Assembly (NCBI GenBank): GCA_002292365.1
Contig: DBBU01000036.1
Coordinates: 1 to 64,000, forward strand
DNA length: 64,000 nt
Direction of reading: 5' to 3'
Origin: Flammeovirgaceae bacterium UBA976
GTDB taxonomy: Bacteria > Bacteroidota > Bacteroidia > Cytophagales > Cyclobacteriaceae
Shown: in pieces, positions 8,160 through 17,310 of the stretch
Position numbering within the stretch: the stretch's first letter is position 1
Layout: the number at the start of each line of letters is the position of its first letter
Position numbers and translations under genes: made by a program
The notes under the pieces: generated by a model
Databases searched by the model: none
Told to the model about the DNA's origin: nothing
The model's input: only the letters and a program-made list of their open reading frames with translations

Positions 8160-9316
8160 TGTCAATTTATACTAATTCAGATCATTTTCGATCTATTGAA
8201 ACGCCATTTTATTATTATGATACAGACCTCCTTCAAAAGACCATCAAAACGGCTCAGAAAGGTTTAGGCAATGGACCCTACCAGATTCATTATGCTTTCA
8301 AGGCAAATTCTAATCGACGTATTCTTAAGGAAGTGCTGAAGTTTGGGTTGGGGGCTGATTGTGTGAGTGGAAATGAGGTCAATAGAGCGGTTGAGATGGG
8401 TTTTGATCCTAGAAATATCTTATTTGCTGGAGTGGGTAAGACAGACAAAGAAATTAAATTAGGATTAGAACACGATATTTTCGCTTTTAATGTTGAATCA
8501 TTGCAAGAGTTGAAAGTATTGGATCAGTTATCTGGCGTTTCGGGTAAAAAAACTCGATATGCTTTGAGAATTAATCCAAATGTGGATGCAAATACCCATG
8601 AGTACATTACGACAGGCAAGCGTGACAACAAATTCGGAATCACTTTAGAAGAGCTCAACTTAGCCATTCCTTTGATAAAATCTTTGGAACATACCGAATT
8701 TATAGGCATTCATTTTCATATAGGTTCTCAAATAATGGATCTTTCAAGATTTAAAGAACTTGTAGATCGGTGCAATGAGGTCCAACGTTTGTTACTTGAT
8801 CATTCATTTGAACTGCCTCATATCAATGTTGGAGGGGGTTTAGGCATCGATTATGATCAGCCTGAGGCAAATTCCATTGCTGATTTTAAGGGGTACTTTG
8901 ACTGTTTTAAGAAGAATTTAGCCCTCTTGCCAAATCAAACCTTGCATTTTGAATTGGGTAGATCTTTGGTCGCTCAATGTGGCTCTTTGATTGCTCGTGT
9001 CTTGTATATTAAACCGGCTGAGCGGACCAGTTTTATGGTTCTTGATGCAGGTATGACTGAATTGATCAGACCGGCCTTATATCGCTCCTTTCATTTTATT
9101 GAAAATCTCTCTTCACAAGAAGGGTCGGTTGTTTATGATGTTGTTGGACCCATATGTGAAACGTCAGATGCTTTTGCGAGGGACCTTTCATTGCCAGAAA
9201 CTAAAAGGGGGGATATGCTTGCCATTCGTTCGGCAGGTGCTTATGGAGAAGTCATGGCAAGTCAATACAATTTGCGTGAAGTAGTCCCAAGTATTTTTAG
9301 TGACGATTTTAAGTGA
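8159..9316 (+). CDS. lysA: Diaminopimelate decarboxylase
   Basis: LysA is a PLP enzyme that decarboxylates meso-diaminopimelate to L-lysine. The 385-residue protein has the fold-type III barrel motifs of the family: HYAFKANSN with the PLP lysine, GADCVSGNEV, GIHFHIGSQ, NVGGGLGIDY, and the C-terminal FELGRSLVA and GPICETSDAFA, which contributes the Cys of the second active-site half. The ATG at 8159 overlaps the upstream TPR stop by one base and gives the normal N-terminus; a TTG three codons earlier is less likely. The 3' end overlaps the convergent nhaC-type gene by 8 bases. With dapD upstream it marks this group as the lysine/diaminopimelate cluster. Confidence 0.97.
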   Translation: MSIYTNSDHFRSIETPFYYYDTDLLQKTIKTAQKGLGNGPYQIHYAFKANSNRRILKEVLKFGLGADCVSGNEVNRAVEMGFDPRNILFAGVGKTDKEIKLGLEHDIFAFNVESLQELKVLDQLSGVSGKKTRYALRINPNVDANTHEYITTGKRDNKFGITLEELNLAIPLIKSLEHTEFIGIHFHIGSQIMDLSRFKELVDRCNEVQRLLLDHSFELPHINVGGGLGIDYDQPEANSIADFKGYFDCFKKNLALLPNQTLHFELGRSLVAQCGSLIARVLYIKPAERTSFMVLDAGMTELIRPALYRSFHFIENLSSQEGSVVYDVVGPICETSDAFARDLSLPETKRGDMLAIRSAGAYGEVMASQYNLREVVPSIFSDDFK

Positions 9317-10724
9317 ATAAAAAGCCTGCAATAAGGTATAAAAGCCCTGCTAAGCCCCCTGTGAAGAGAGCATAGGGCAATTGTGTTTTGATGTGATCAA
9401 TATGATTGCTTTTCGTAGCTACCGAAGCTATGAGCGTCGTATCAGATATAGGAGAACAATGGTCTCCAAAAACACCTCCACCTAAAACTGCGGCTAAGCT
9501 TAAATAGGGATGCAATCCCATGGTTTCAATTAAAGGCACGACGATGCTGATCATGATGGCAAAAGTACCCCAAGAGGTACCTGTTGAAAAGGCAACGAAA
9601 CAACTTGTGATGAAAAGAACAAAGGGAGCCATACCTGGTGAAAGCCAGTAGGAGGTGACTTGAGCGACATAGATTCCTGTTCCCAATTCTTTACATAAGG
9701 CTCCTAAGGCAAAGGCCAGCACCATTAAGATTGCCATAACTAGCATGTCATTCATGCCTTTTATGGATTCACTAAAAAAGTTTGCTAGTGTGATTTTTTT
9801 TTGTACTCCCATCAAAAGCGCCGCTGTAAACAAAGCAAATACGATAGCATAAGTAACCGCACTGCTTCCTGAGCCATTGCCAATACTGCTCCAGATAGCA
9901 GCACTCAAGTCACCTGTAAAAGGATCTTTCCAACCTGTGTAAACCAAAAAGAAAGGCATGGAAAGAACCATTGCAGCTAGTGGCCAAATCATTAAATGGG
10001 GATTGCCCGATGGAATAACAGCTTTTTCTTCCTTTATGTCCTCTTTGATATGTTGTTCAAATGCTCGCATGGGGCCATAGGATTTTCCTGTATACGCCAA
10101 ATAGAATAAGAAGAATAAGGTAAGAATAGGATAAAAGTTGAAAGGAATAGAATACACAAGCATCTTGAATGGATCTAAATGTTCATAAGCCATTAGTAAG
10201 CCCATGATATAGGCACCCCACGCATTGAGTGGAAATAAGATACATGCCGGCGCCGAACTACTATCCGCCAAATAGGCCAATTTTTCTTTGGCCAAATTAT
10301 ATTTATCGAAAAGGGGTTTGAATGCCGTACCCACCGCTAAAATTGAAATATTTGATTCAATAAATATTAGAAATCCAGTAAGACCTGCAGCCAGTTGAAT
10401 ATTCCTTTTGGGGTTTTTAGTTTGTTCTAGCTTGTTTTGAATGAGGCCGATAAATCCATCTACGCCCCCTGAGAATTTGATCAATTGAATCAAGGCCCCA
10501 ATCAAAAGCGTAAATACGACGGTACGCGTATTCCCTTGACTGCGAAAGACATCAATGATGGCTTCAATTGTAGCAATAAGTCCAAAAAAAAGATTGCCTT
10601 CACTGATGATGATCCAGCCAATGGTAATACCCAGTAGAAGGGAAAAAATTACTTGCTTGGTTCTTATCGCCAAAAATATGGCTAGAATGGGTGGAATTAA
10701 AGATAAAAATCCGTAGTCGGTCAT
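9309..10724 (-). CDS. nhaC: NhaC-family Na+/H+ antiporter-like transporter
   Basis: This 471-residue protein has about 11-12 membrane segments and belongs to the NhaC family of the ion transporter superfamily. The segments include an N-terminal run LIPPILAIFLAI, the acidic-polar FLIFIESNISILAVGTAF, and the conserved late motif FGDHCSPISDTTLIAS, which is diagnostic of NhaC. Most members exchange Na+ for H+, though one branch (LysW) is known to transport lysine. Its place end to end with lysA makes lysine a possible substrate, but it lies on the opposite strand and I see no lysine riboswitch, so cation exchange is the default call. The start overlaps the stop of the upstream lipoprotein gene by ATGA. 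Confidence 0.85.
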   Translation of the reverse strand: MTDYGFLSLIPPILAIFLAIRTKQVIFSLLLGITIGWIIISEGNLFFGLIATIEAIIDVFRSQGNTRTVVFTLLIGALIQLIKFSGGVDGFIGLIQNKLEQTKNPKRNIQLAAGLTGFLIFIESNISILAVGTAFKPLFDKYNLAKEKLAYLADSSSAPACILFPLNAWGAYIMGLLMAYEHLDPFKMLVYSIPFNFYPILTLFFLFYLAYTGKSYGPMRAFEQHIKEDIKEEKAVIPSGNPHLMIWPLAAMVLSMPFFLVYTGWKDPFTGDLSAAIWSSIGNGSGSSAVTYAIVFALFTAALLMGVQKKITLANFFSESIKGMNDMLVMAILMVLAFALGALCKELGTGIYVAQVTSYWLSPGMAPFVLFITSCFVAFSTGTSWGTFAIMISIVVPLIETMGLHPYLSLAAVLGGGVFGDHCSPISDTTLIASVATKSNHIDHIKTQLPYALFTGGLAGLLYLIAGFLFT

Positions 10725-11272
10725 TTGATTTTTAATTGCTCGTCTGGAATTGGATTACCTGCTCGGTATAAATAGGTATTAAAAAGATGGATTACTATTT
10801 TTTTCAATGGGTCTTTTTCTTTTCTTTTTTTCATCGTCTGATTGGCATCGATACTTGATTGCCATATCAACTTTTTGGTATTGTTATCTACTAATTCAAT
10901 CAGTATGGCTCCTACAATTTCATTATTGATTTTGGGGTAATATATCATATTAAAATTCCCTTGGTTTGTATTATTGGATTTTTCAGAACCATAGATAATT
11001 TCAAATCTTAGGATTACATCGGGATTGTTTGCATCTATTACGTAGCCTCTTCGGCTCATTTCATCAATAATAAAGGGTTCAATGCGGTTATTTACCTCAT
11101 CTGATTCAATAGCACTGAGATGATCAGATTTAGAATTCAAAACAAAGAAACTTTGGTAATTGGCGAAATCTGCCTTTACATTTTGATATTGTATAACCCT
11201 AGGGGTACAAGAGCCAAAAAAAAATCCAATTATGAGTAAGCGAAAATATATATTCACGAAGATAGAAAGCAT
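10721..11272 (-). CDS. DUF4136-type lipoprotein
   Basis: This 183-residue protein begins MLSIFVNIYFRLL and has a hydrophobic signal ending in GSC, a lipobox with Cys22. The body resembles DUF4136 proteins: an early YQSFFVLN strand, an RIEPFIIDEMSRRGY helix (members often carry similar E...L..KGY), and LIELVDNNTKKLIWQSSIDA near the end. The function of the family is unknown. An upstream TTG (11326) would add 18 residues before the signal peptide, so the ATG at 11272 is preferred. It is translationally coupled to the NhaC-type gene (ATGA overlap), which suggests a shared transcript. Confidence 0.72.
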   Translation of the reverse strand: MLSIFVNIYFRLLIIGFFFGSCTPRVIQYQNVKADFANYQSFFVLNSKSDHLSAIESDEVNNRIEPFIIDEMSRRGYVIDANNPDVILRFEIIYGSEKSNNTNQGNFNMIYYPKINNEIVGAILIELVDNNTKKLIWQSSIDANQTMKKRKEKDPLKKIVIHLFNTYLYRAGNPIPDEQLKIK

Positions 11273-11349
11273 TATTTGTCCGAGGATTTTTTTTAGTTGT
11301 TGAAAGGTTTCATTGTTTAAAAACAATGGTGGTGCTCATTATTATTTTC

Positions 11350-12369
11350 TTATTTATTTAAGGTCGTTTCTCTCAAGATTATTTTGGTGGGTAGAGTAAT
11401 ACACTTCGGCTCTATAAATATATCTTTAGAATGAATTTCTTCCAATAATAACTCGGTAGCTTTTCTCCCCATTTCATTTCCATTTTGCCTAATAGTGGTC
11501 AGTCTAGGTGAGATAAAAGAAGAAAATTGCCAATCAGAATAACCGACGATGGCCACCTCTTGGGGTACGGATATATGGGCTGCTTGTAGAGCTTGTAAAG
11601 CCCCTACCGCAGCGATGTCATTGACAGCAAATATTCCGTCAAATTTCATGCCTTTTTTCAGGGTATTTTGGATGATTTTGTAGTTCTCTTGAGCATCTCC
11701 ATCACCACAGCGTAATATTTTTTCTTTATTAAAAGGAATACCTAAATCCTGATGAGCTTGAATAAAACCACGTGTACGCTGCTCGCTCAACATCAGTCCT
11801 TCTGGACCCGAGAGATGGATTAAATTTATTTTTCCAGATTCAATTAAATGTTTGGTTGCATTGTAGCCACCTTCAAAATCGTTTGAAAGGATTTTACTGG
11901 CATCAATAGGTACATCACGATCAAAAAACACAATAGGTATACCTTTGTCTTGAATCGCGATAAAATGATCGTAGACAGAGGTGTTTCTAGACACACAGGC
12001 CAAGATACCATCGACCCTGTGATTGAATAGTGCTTTGGTATCGAGTATTTCACGATCAATATTTTCATTGGATTGGCAAATGATAATATTATAACCATTG
12101 GAATAAGCTATGTCTTCGATGCCACTGATGACTGTGGAAAAGAAAAAATGCACCAGCTCTGGTAAAATCACGCCAATCGTGTTGGTCTTGCTGTGTCTTA
12201 AACTTAGGGCTAGGGCATTGGGTTCATAATTAAGTTCTTTCGCTAATTTTTGTACGCGAGCTGTGGTTACGGCACTGATTTCAGGATTGCCTTTAAGGGC
12301 GCGTGAAACCGTACTGGTCGCAATGTTCAATTCTCGAGCTAAATCTTTTAAGGTTACGGCTTGTTTCAT
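11350..12369 (-). CDS. LacI-family transcriptional regulator
   Basis: This 339-residue regulator has the LacI-type DNA-binding domain at residues 1-60 (VTLKDLARELNIATSTVSRA, then the hinge helix PNALALSLR), followed by a periplasmic-binding-protein-like effector domain (TNTIGVILPELVHFFFSTVI, FDGIFAVNDIAAVGALQAL, VAIVGYSDWQFSSFISPRLT). Such proteins usually respond to a sugar. It is divergent from the GH13 gene, and a LacI-like palindrome lies in the shared 293-base gap, so it probably controls the amylase gene and itself; the likely effector would be a maltodextrin or maltose. That assignment is inference from context. Confidence 0.93.
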   Translation of the reverse strand: MKQAVTLKDLARELNIATSTVSRALKGNPEISAVTTARVQKLAKELNYEPNALALSLRHSKTNTIGVILPELVHFFFSTVISGIEDIAYSNGYNIIICQSNENIDREILDTKALFNHRVDGILACVSRNTSVYDHFIAIQDKGIPIVFFDRDVPIDASKILSNDFEGGYNATKHLIESGKINLIHLSGPEGLMLSEQRTRGFIQAHQDLGIPFNKEKILRCGDGDAQENYKIIQNTLKKGMKFDGIFAVNDIAAVGALQALQAAHISVPQEVAIVGYSDWQFSSFISPRLTTIRQNGNEMGRKATELLLEEIHSKDIFIEPKCITLPTKIILRETTLNK

Positions 12370-12541
12370 TAAGATTTATTGCCACATGGTTTAGACATTT
12401 GACACTTAATATACTATTTTAAAAATATAACTCCAAAAAAATAAGAGATATCAAACATATGTAATACTGGAGAAATTTAAAAGAACTGATTTCTATCAAA
12501 AAACAACCTTTTAACCAGTCCATCCCGAAATGTATAATAAT

Positions 12542-12566
12542 GCAATCGATTACGATAATAAATTTG
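12542..12566 (+). promoter_or_regulatory. LacI-type operator and -7 element of the GH13 gene
   Basis: GCAATCGATTAC (12542-12553) is a near-perfect 12-base palindrome with the central CG typical of LacI-family operators. Six bases downstream, TAAATTTG (12559-12566) matches the Bacteroidota -7 element TAnnTTTG. The site therefore falls in the -33/-7 spacer of a probable promoter for the GH13 gene, about 95 bases before its ATG. No -33 TTG is seen at the normal spacing. Confidence 0.6.
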
Positions 12567-12662
12567 AAAAAATAGGATTATAAATGCATTAATTTATTCT
12601 AAATTTAAATGATTAAGGGTTTGAATCCCTAACTATTATTCTAAATTATCCAATTTATTTAT

Positions 12663-14525
12663 ATGACTTATTTACGAAGTATTTTGCTTCTTATTGTTTT
12701 TGCTTTATCTACCGTAATGAGCAGTGCTCAAGATCTGAGTAAGGTTGAACCTCCTTTTTGGTGGGCAGGGATGACCAATCAACATCTTCAGTTGATGATT
12801 TACGGGACAAATATTGCGGAGTCAAGTCCACAAATTGATTATCCAGGCGTGTCTTTAACTAAAACCACTAGGGTTAAGAATTCAAACTATTTATTCATAG
12901 ACCTTCAATTGACTGAGGATGTAGTACCGGGTGCTTTTGAAATTGAATTTAGGAGAGGTAAAAAGATCGTGCAATCCTATACTTATGAATTAAGGGGGAG
13001 AAGAGAAAATTCAGCCCTTCGACAAGGATTTAATTCAAGCGACGTATTGTATCTCATTACCCCCGATCGCTTTGCCAACGGCAATCCATCCAATGATGAA
13101 ATGCCTAAATTAAAAGAAAAATTAAATCGTGGCCTCAAGGGTGGACGTCATGGTGGAGATGTCAAGGGAATGGTGGATCATCTGGACTATATTGATGAAA
13201 TGGGATTTACGGCAATTTGGCTCAATCCAATTTTGGAAAATAATATGGCACATTATTCTTATCATGGCTATTCAACTACTGATTTTTATAAGGTAGATCT
13301 ACGTTATGGAGACAATGAAGAATTTAGGGCATTTTCCCAGCAAGCAAAGGAGAAAGGTGTGGGAATCATCATGGATATGATCATCAATCATTCGGGTTTG
13401 CAACATTGGTGGATGAAGGATTTTCCTATGGATGATTGGGTAAATTATCAAGAAGAGTTTAAAAACGGAGCTTATCATATTACAACACATACCAAACCCG
13501 TTGTACAAGACCCCCATAAATCTAATATTGATTTGAAAGAATTTGTGGATGGATGGTTTGTTCCTACTATGCCGGATTTAAATCAGCGGAATCAATACAT
13601 GGCTACTTATTTACTCCAAAATGCCATTTGGTGGATTGAATATGCTGATTTGATGGGTATCAGGATGGATACGTATCCCTATCCCGATATGGACTACTTA
13701 CAAGAATGGTCTTGTGGTGTATTGAATGAGTATCCTAACTTTAATGTAGTGGGGGAAGAGTGGAATACGCAGCCCGCTATTGTCGCTCATTGGCAAAAAG
13801 GTAAGGAAAATGCTACGGGTCATGTTTCCTGCCTACCTAGTGTCATGGACTTTCCTTTGCAAGCAGCCTTCATCAAATCTTTAAACGAAAATGAAGAGAG
13901 AAATATGTGGAGAGAGGCCTATGCCATGCTGGCTTTGGATTTCATATACCCAGATCCAGACAATCTGGTTGTATTTCCAGATAATCACGATATGAGTCGA
14001 TTTTTCACACAAGTCAATGAAAATTTTGATTTGTTTAAATTAGGGATTGCCTATTATGCTACCATCAGGGGTATTCCACAGTTTTATTATGGGACAGAAA
14101 TTTTAATGAGTAATCCAGGAAGTGAAGATCATGGATTGATTCGATCAGATTTCCCAGGAGGCTGGGAAGGAGATCAGGTCAATGGATTCACGGGTGCTGG
14201 CTTGACGGCTCAGCAGTTGGAGGCCCAACAGTATATGAAGAAAATATTGAATTGGAGAAAAGGGAGCGAGGCGGTTCATAAAGGTGAATTGATGCATTAT
14301 AATCCAAAAGAAGGAGTTTATGTATTTTTCAGATTTACGGAAAAAGATAAGGTCATGATTATTTTGAACAAAAATAAAACGGCCAAAGGTCTAGAGTTTT
14401 CTAGGTTTGGCGAGATGATCCAAGCGGATGATCAAGGCGTAGATATTATTTCAAATCAAATAGTAGATTTTTCAAGAGCGCTTCAATTGGATCCTTTATC
14501 TGCTATGATTATTGAGTTAAATTGA
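12663..14525 (+). CDS. Secreted GH13 cyclomaltodextrinase/neopullulanase-like enzyme
   Basis: This 620-residue protein starts with a signal peptide (cleavage near SSAQ), then an N-terminal beta-sandwich of the cyclomaltodextrinase type (about 25-120), the GH13 barrel (about 130-510) and a C-terminal beta domain. The catalytic set is visible: nucleophile D336 in GIRMDTYPYP, acid/base E365 in VVGEEWN, and D443 in FPDNHDMSRFF; the region I motif is MDMIINHSG. Family members hydrolyse alpha-1,4 bonds of cyclodextrins, pullulan or starch pieces, as SusA does in the periplasm of Bacteroides. The signal peptide has no lipobox. It is divergent from a LacI-type regulator, which probably controls it. 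No SusC/SusD for starch is next to it. Confidence 0.93.
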   Translation: MTYLRSILLLIVFALSTVMSSAQDLSKVEPPFWWAGMTNQHLQLMIYGTNIAESSPQIDYPGVSLTKTTRVKNSNYLFIDLQLTEDVVPGAFEIEFRRGKKIVQSYTYELRGRRENSALRQGFNSSDVLYLITPDRFANGNPSNDEMPKLKEKLNRGLKGGRHGGDVKGMVDHLDYIDEMGFTAIWLNPILENNMAHYSYHGYSTTDFYKVDLRYGDNEEFRAFSQQAKEKGVGIIMDMIINHSGLQHWWMKDFPMDDWVNYQEEFKNGAYHITTHTKPVVQDPHKSNIDLKEFVDGWFVPTMPDLNQRNQYMATYLLQNAIWWIEYADLMGIRMDTYPYPDMDYLQEWSCGVLNEYPNFNVVGEEWNTQPAIVAHWQKGKENATGHVSCLPSVMDFPLQAAFIKSLNENEERNMWREAYAMLALDFIYPDPDNLVVFPDNHDMSRFFTQVNENFDLFKLGIAYYATIRGIPQFYYGTEILMSNPGSEDHGLIRSDFPGGWEGDQVNGFTGAGLTAQQLEAQQYMKKILNWRKGSEAVHKGELMHYNPKEGVYVFFRFTEKDKVMIILNKNKTAKGLEFSRFGEMIQADDQGVDIISNQIVDFSRALQLDPLSAMIIELN

Positions 14526-14624
14526 CCAATACTCCCATTTGTTTATCATTAAGTATTTTTTGAGTTGATTAAACCGGCTTAAATTTTATAATCCTTGTAG
14601 GAATTTGTAATTTTGAGTGCTGTA

Positions 14625-16814
14625 ATGTGCTCTAAATTCAAATCTATTTTTTTTCTGTTATTGCTGCCCGCAATTGTTCTGGCGCAGCAGGACGTTTCGG
14701 TGGCAAGATCTTGGAACGAGGTATTGCTTGCATCCATTCGAAATGACTATGCCCGGCCTACTGTACATGCAAGGAATCTGTTTCATGTTTCTGCAGGTAT
14801 GTACGATGCATGGGCCGTACATGATCCAAAAGCAGAACCCTATTTTTTAAACAAAACACGAGGTCAATATTATTTTTCTTTCGAGGAAGGTTACACATGG
14901 TCTGAAGCCATTGAGGTAGCCCAAGAGACGGCAATGAGCTACGTGGCTTACCGATTGATCAGTCACAGATTTAGGTACAGCCCTGGAGCAACTGAAGTAA
15001 AGCAACTTGCAGATGATTTAATGTTGGAATTGGGTCATGATATTTATTTGATAAGTCAAGATTATTTGAATGAGGGACCTGCGGCTTTAGGAAATTATCT
15101 GGCCGAACAAATCATATTATATGGGCTTCAGGATGGTTCTAATGAGAATCAAGATTATCAAAACTTATTCTATAGCCCAGTCAATGATCCTTTGATCTTG
15201 AGTCAACGGGATAGTAGCATTTCCTTGAATGATCCTAATAGGTGGCAGCCTCTTGGTTTTGATCAGTTCATAGATCAATCGGGCAATTTGATCGTAGGGT
15301 CACCCAGTTTTCTGGGTGCAGAATGGGGAAGTGTGATCCCTTTTGCCTTAAAAAATCCTTCTATAGCAGAAAGAGATGGATTTGAATATTCTATTTATCA
15401 TGATCCTGGAGCACCGTCATTGTTGGTGCCTGGGGATGTGCAAGGTTCAGTTGATTATAAATGGAATTTTAGTTTGGTAGCCTCCTGGTCTTCGCACTTG
15501 GATATAGCGGATTCAATTTTGATAGATATTTCTCCCAATACATTGGGTAATTTAGACCTAGCTGATTTTCCTAAAAACAGAGAAGAAGTTAAAGCATTCT
15601 ATGATTTTTTTAATGGTGGAGATGGGAGTGAGGGCTATGTATTAAACCCTATAACTGATCAGCCGTATGATGTGCAAATAGTACCTAGAGGTGATTATAC
15701 TCGTGTTTTATCCGAGTTTTGGGCAGATGGTCCTGAGTCAGAAACACCACCAGGTCATTGGTTTAAAATAATGAATGACGTGATGGATCATCCTTTATTT
15801 GATAGAAAATTTGAGGGAGAAGGTGCGCCATTGACGGCTTTGGAGTGGGATGCAAAAGCTTATTTTATATTGGGAGGTGCCATGCATGATGCAGCCATTG
15901 CTGCTTGGTCTATCAAGGGTTATTATGATTTTATTCGACCTATTTCAGCTTTAAGATATATGGCTAGTTTAGGACAATCATCTTTACCTGAAGGAATCAA
16001 TTATCATGTCGATGGTGTGCCTTTGGTTGAAGGCTTGATCGCACAAGTAGAAGCTGGAGATGCATTGGTTGGACTGAATGGTGAAAACATCGGGGCCATT
16101 AAATTATATAGTTGGAGAGGCCATGATGAAATTCAGGAGGTGACCCAAGATGTAGCAGGCGTGGGTTGGGTATTGGCAAAAAATTGGTGGCCTTATCAGC
16201 GACTGTCATTTGTCACTCCACCCTTTGCCGGTTATATTTCAGGGCATTCGACTTATTCTAGGGCGGCAGCTACTGTATTAACCTTACTTACGGGGGATCC
16301 TTATTTTCCAGGAGGAATGGGTGCTTACTTAGCAAAAAAAGATGAATTTTTAAAGTTTGAAAGGGGCCCCAGTCAAGACATAACCTTACAATGGGCGAAA
16401 TATATAGATGCTGCAGATCAATGTGGTTTGTCTAGAATTTATGGAGGTATTCACCCCCCAATGGATGATCTACCTGGGCGTTTGATCGGTGCTCAAGTAG
16501 GTGAAGCGGCTTACGCATTGTCGACTTCTTTGTTTAACTCCGAAGAGCTTCTGAATCTGTCAAAGGGCGAGAATTTTAAGATTTATCCCAATCCGGTAAG
16601 CGAAGGGAACGTATTTAAAGTGATTTCAGATAGGCCCGTGGTCCAACTTCAAATTACGGATCTCAGGGGATCAGTCATTATAAATCGGCCTATTGAGCAT
16701 CAGAAGGCGGCTATTTATATTTTCAAGAGGGTCTCATTATCAAGGGGTTCATATGTAGTATCGCTGGTAGATGAAAAGGGCGAGTATCGTTCAAAATTGC
16801 TTCAGGTGCATTGA
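14625..16814 (+). CDS. Vanadium-dependent haloperoxidase-like protein with T9SS type A tail
   Basis: This 729-residue secreted protein has a signal peptide ending near VLAQQ. The PAP2/vanadium-haloperoxidase signatures are present: KNWWPYQRL gives Lys and Arg, PFAGYISGHSTYSRA contains the SGHS vanadate-binding and acid/base His motif, and SRIYGGIHPPMDD supplies the last Arg and the covalent His. True enzymes oxidise halides with H2O2, but related proteins are acid phosphatases, so the activity is not certain. The last about 75 residues form a T9SS type A sorting domain (FKIYPNPVSEG at its start, SLSRGSYVVSLVDEKG near its end), so the protein should be exported by the type IX system. The ATG at 14625 is used; a TTG four codons upstream is less likely. 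TAATTTTG at 14608-14615 could be its -7 element. Confidence 0.88.
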   Translation: MCSKFKSIFFLLLLPAIVLAQQDVSVARSWNEVLLASIRNDYARPTVHARNLFHVSAGMYDAWAVHDPKAEPYFLNKTRGQYYFSFEEGYTWSEAIEVAQETAMSYVAYRLISHRFRYSPGATEVKQLADDLMLELGHDIYLISQDYLNEGPAALGNYLAEQIILYGLQDGSNENQDYQNLFYSPVNDPLILSQRDSSISLNDPNRWQPLGFDQFIDQSGNLIVGSPSFLGAEWGSVIPFALKNPSIAERDGFEYSIYHDPGAPSLLVPGDVQGSVDYKWNFSLVASWSSHLDIADSILIDISPNTLGNLDLADFPKNREEVKAFYDFFNGGDGSEGYVLNPITDQPYDVQIVPRGDYTRVLSEFWADGPESETPPGHWFKIMNDVMDHPLFDRKFEGEGAPLTALEWDAKAYFILGGAMHDAAIAAWSIKGYYDFIRPISALRYMASLGQSSLPEGINYHVDGVPLVEGLIAQVEAGDALVGLNGENIGAIKLYSWRGHDEIQEVTQDVAGVGWVLAKNWWPYQRLSFVTPPFAGYISGHSTYSRAAATVLTLLTGDPYFPGGMGAYLAKKDEFLKFERGPSQDITLQWAKYIDAADQCGLSRIYGGIHPPMDDLPGRLIGAQVGEAAYALSTSLFNSEELLNLSKGENFKIYPNPVSEGNVFKVISDRPVVQLQITDLRGSVIINRPIEHQKAAIYIFKRVSLSRGSYVVSLVDEKGEYRSKLLQVH

Positions 16815-16904
16815 GGTATTTGGGTCTTGATGAGATAAGGATCAGTGAGATTAGATAACTGAATTCAGGTAATGATCATTAAATTTTAAAATACAAAGAT
16901 AAAA

Positions 16905-16938
16905 GCTAATTAAATTAGTATTTACTATTTAAATTAGC
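16905..16938. repeat. Inverted repeat just before a hypothetical gene
   Basis: Two 16-base arms (16905-16920, GCTAATTAAATTAGTA; 16923-16938, TACTATTTAAATTAGC) match in 14 of 16 positions and are separated by two bases. The right arm ends three bases before the ATG at 16942. It could be a regulator site or an mRNA hairpin over the start; there is no T-run for a terminator. Confidence 0.5.
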
Positions 16939-16941
16939 ATA

Positions 16942-17310
16942 ATGAAAATTGAATCTGGTTATTATAAGATTAAGTTGCGCGGTAGAAGCCTAGATGATCA
17001 GTATCATTATTTACGTGTTTTTTATCAAAACAAGATAAAATACCTCCAATTAAGTAACGGAATTCCACAGGAGGCGAGTAGCTATGAGGAGGCCTTGTTA
17101 AGTTCGTATGAGTTGGTGAAGCAAATCACTCATCACCATCCCATAGAGGTGCGCAATGCCATCATTACGATTTCTTGGCAAGATGAAGACGGCGATCCCT
17201 TCCAATTAAAAACAAGAAACATACACGCCTTGAGACGGGTGTTCGAATTGTTTCCTAGGCTGGCCAAGGCCCTCCATGTAGAGATGAAGAAGTCCAAGGA
17301 CAAGAAATAA
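16942..17310 (+). CDS. Hypothetical protein, 122 residues
   Basis: I do not recognise this small basic protein. It has no signal peptide or membrane helix, so it should be cytosolic. The N-terminal part looks like beta-strands (YYKIKLRGR, YHYLRVFYQNKIKYLQLS), followed by a helix rich in Glu and Ser, another strand (NAIITISWQDEDGDPF) and a basic C-terminal helix ending in KKSKDKK. Codon use and the clean ATG favour a real gene. It ends one base before the end of the convergent hrpB gene, and an inverted repeat sits directly upstream of its start. Confidence 0.65.
   Translation: MKIESGYYKIKLRGRSLDDQYHYLRVFYQNKIKYLQLSNGIPQEASSYEEALLSSYELVKQITHHHPIEVRNAIITISWQDEDGDPFQLKTRNIHALRRVFELFPRLAKALHVEMKKSKDKK

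Noticed and set aside
12601..12662. tRNA-like sequence with TTTGAATCCC
   Set aside because: No cloverleaf stems or anticodon arm can be drawn around it.
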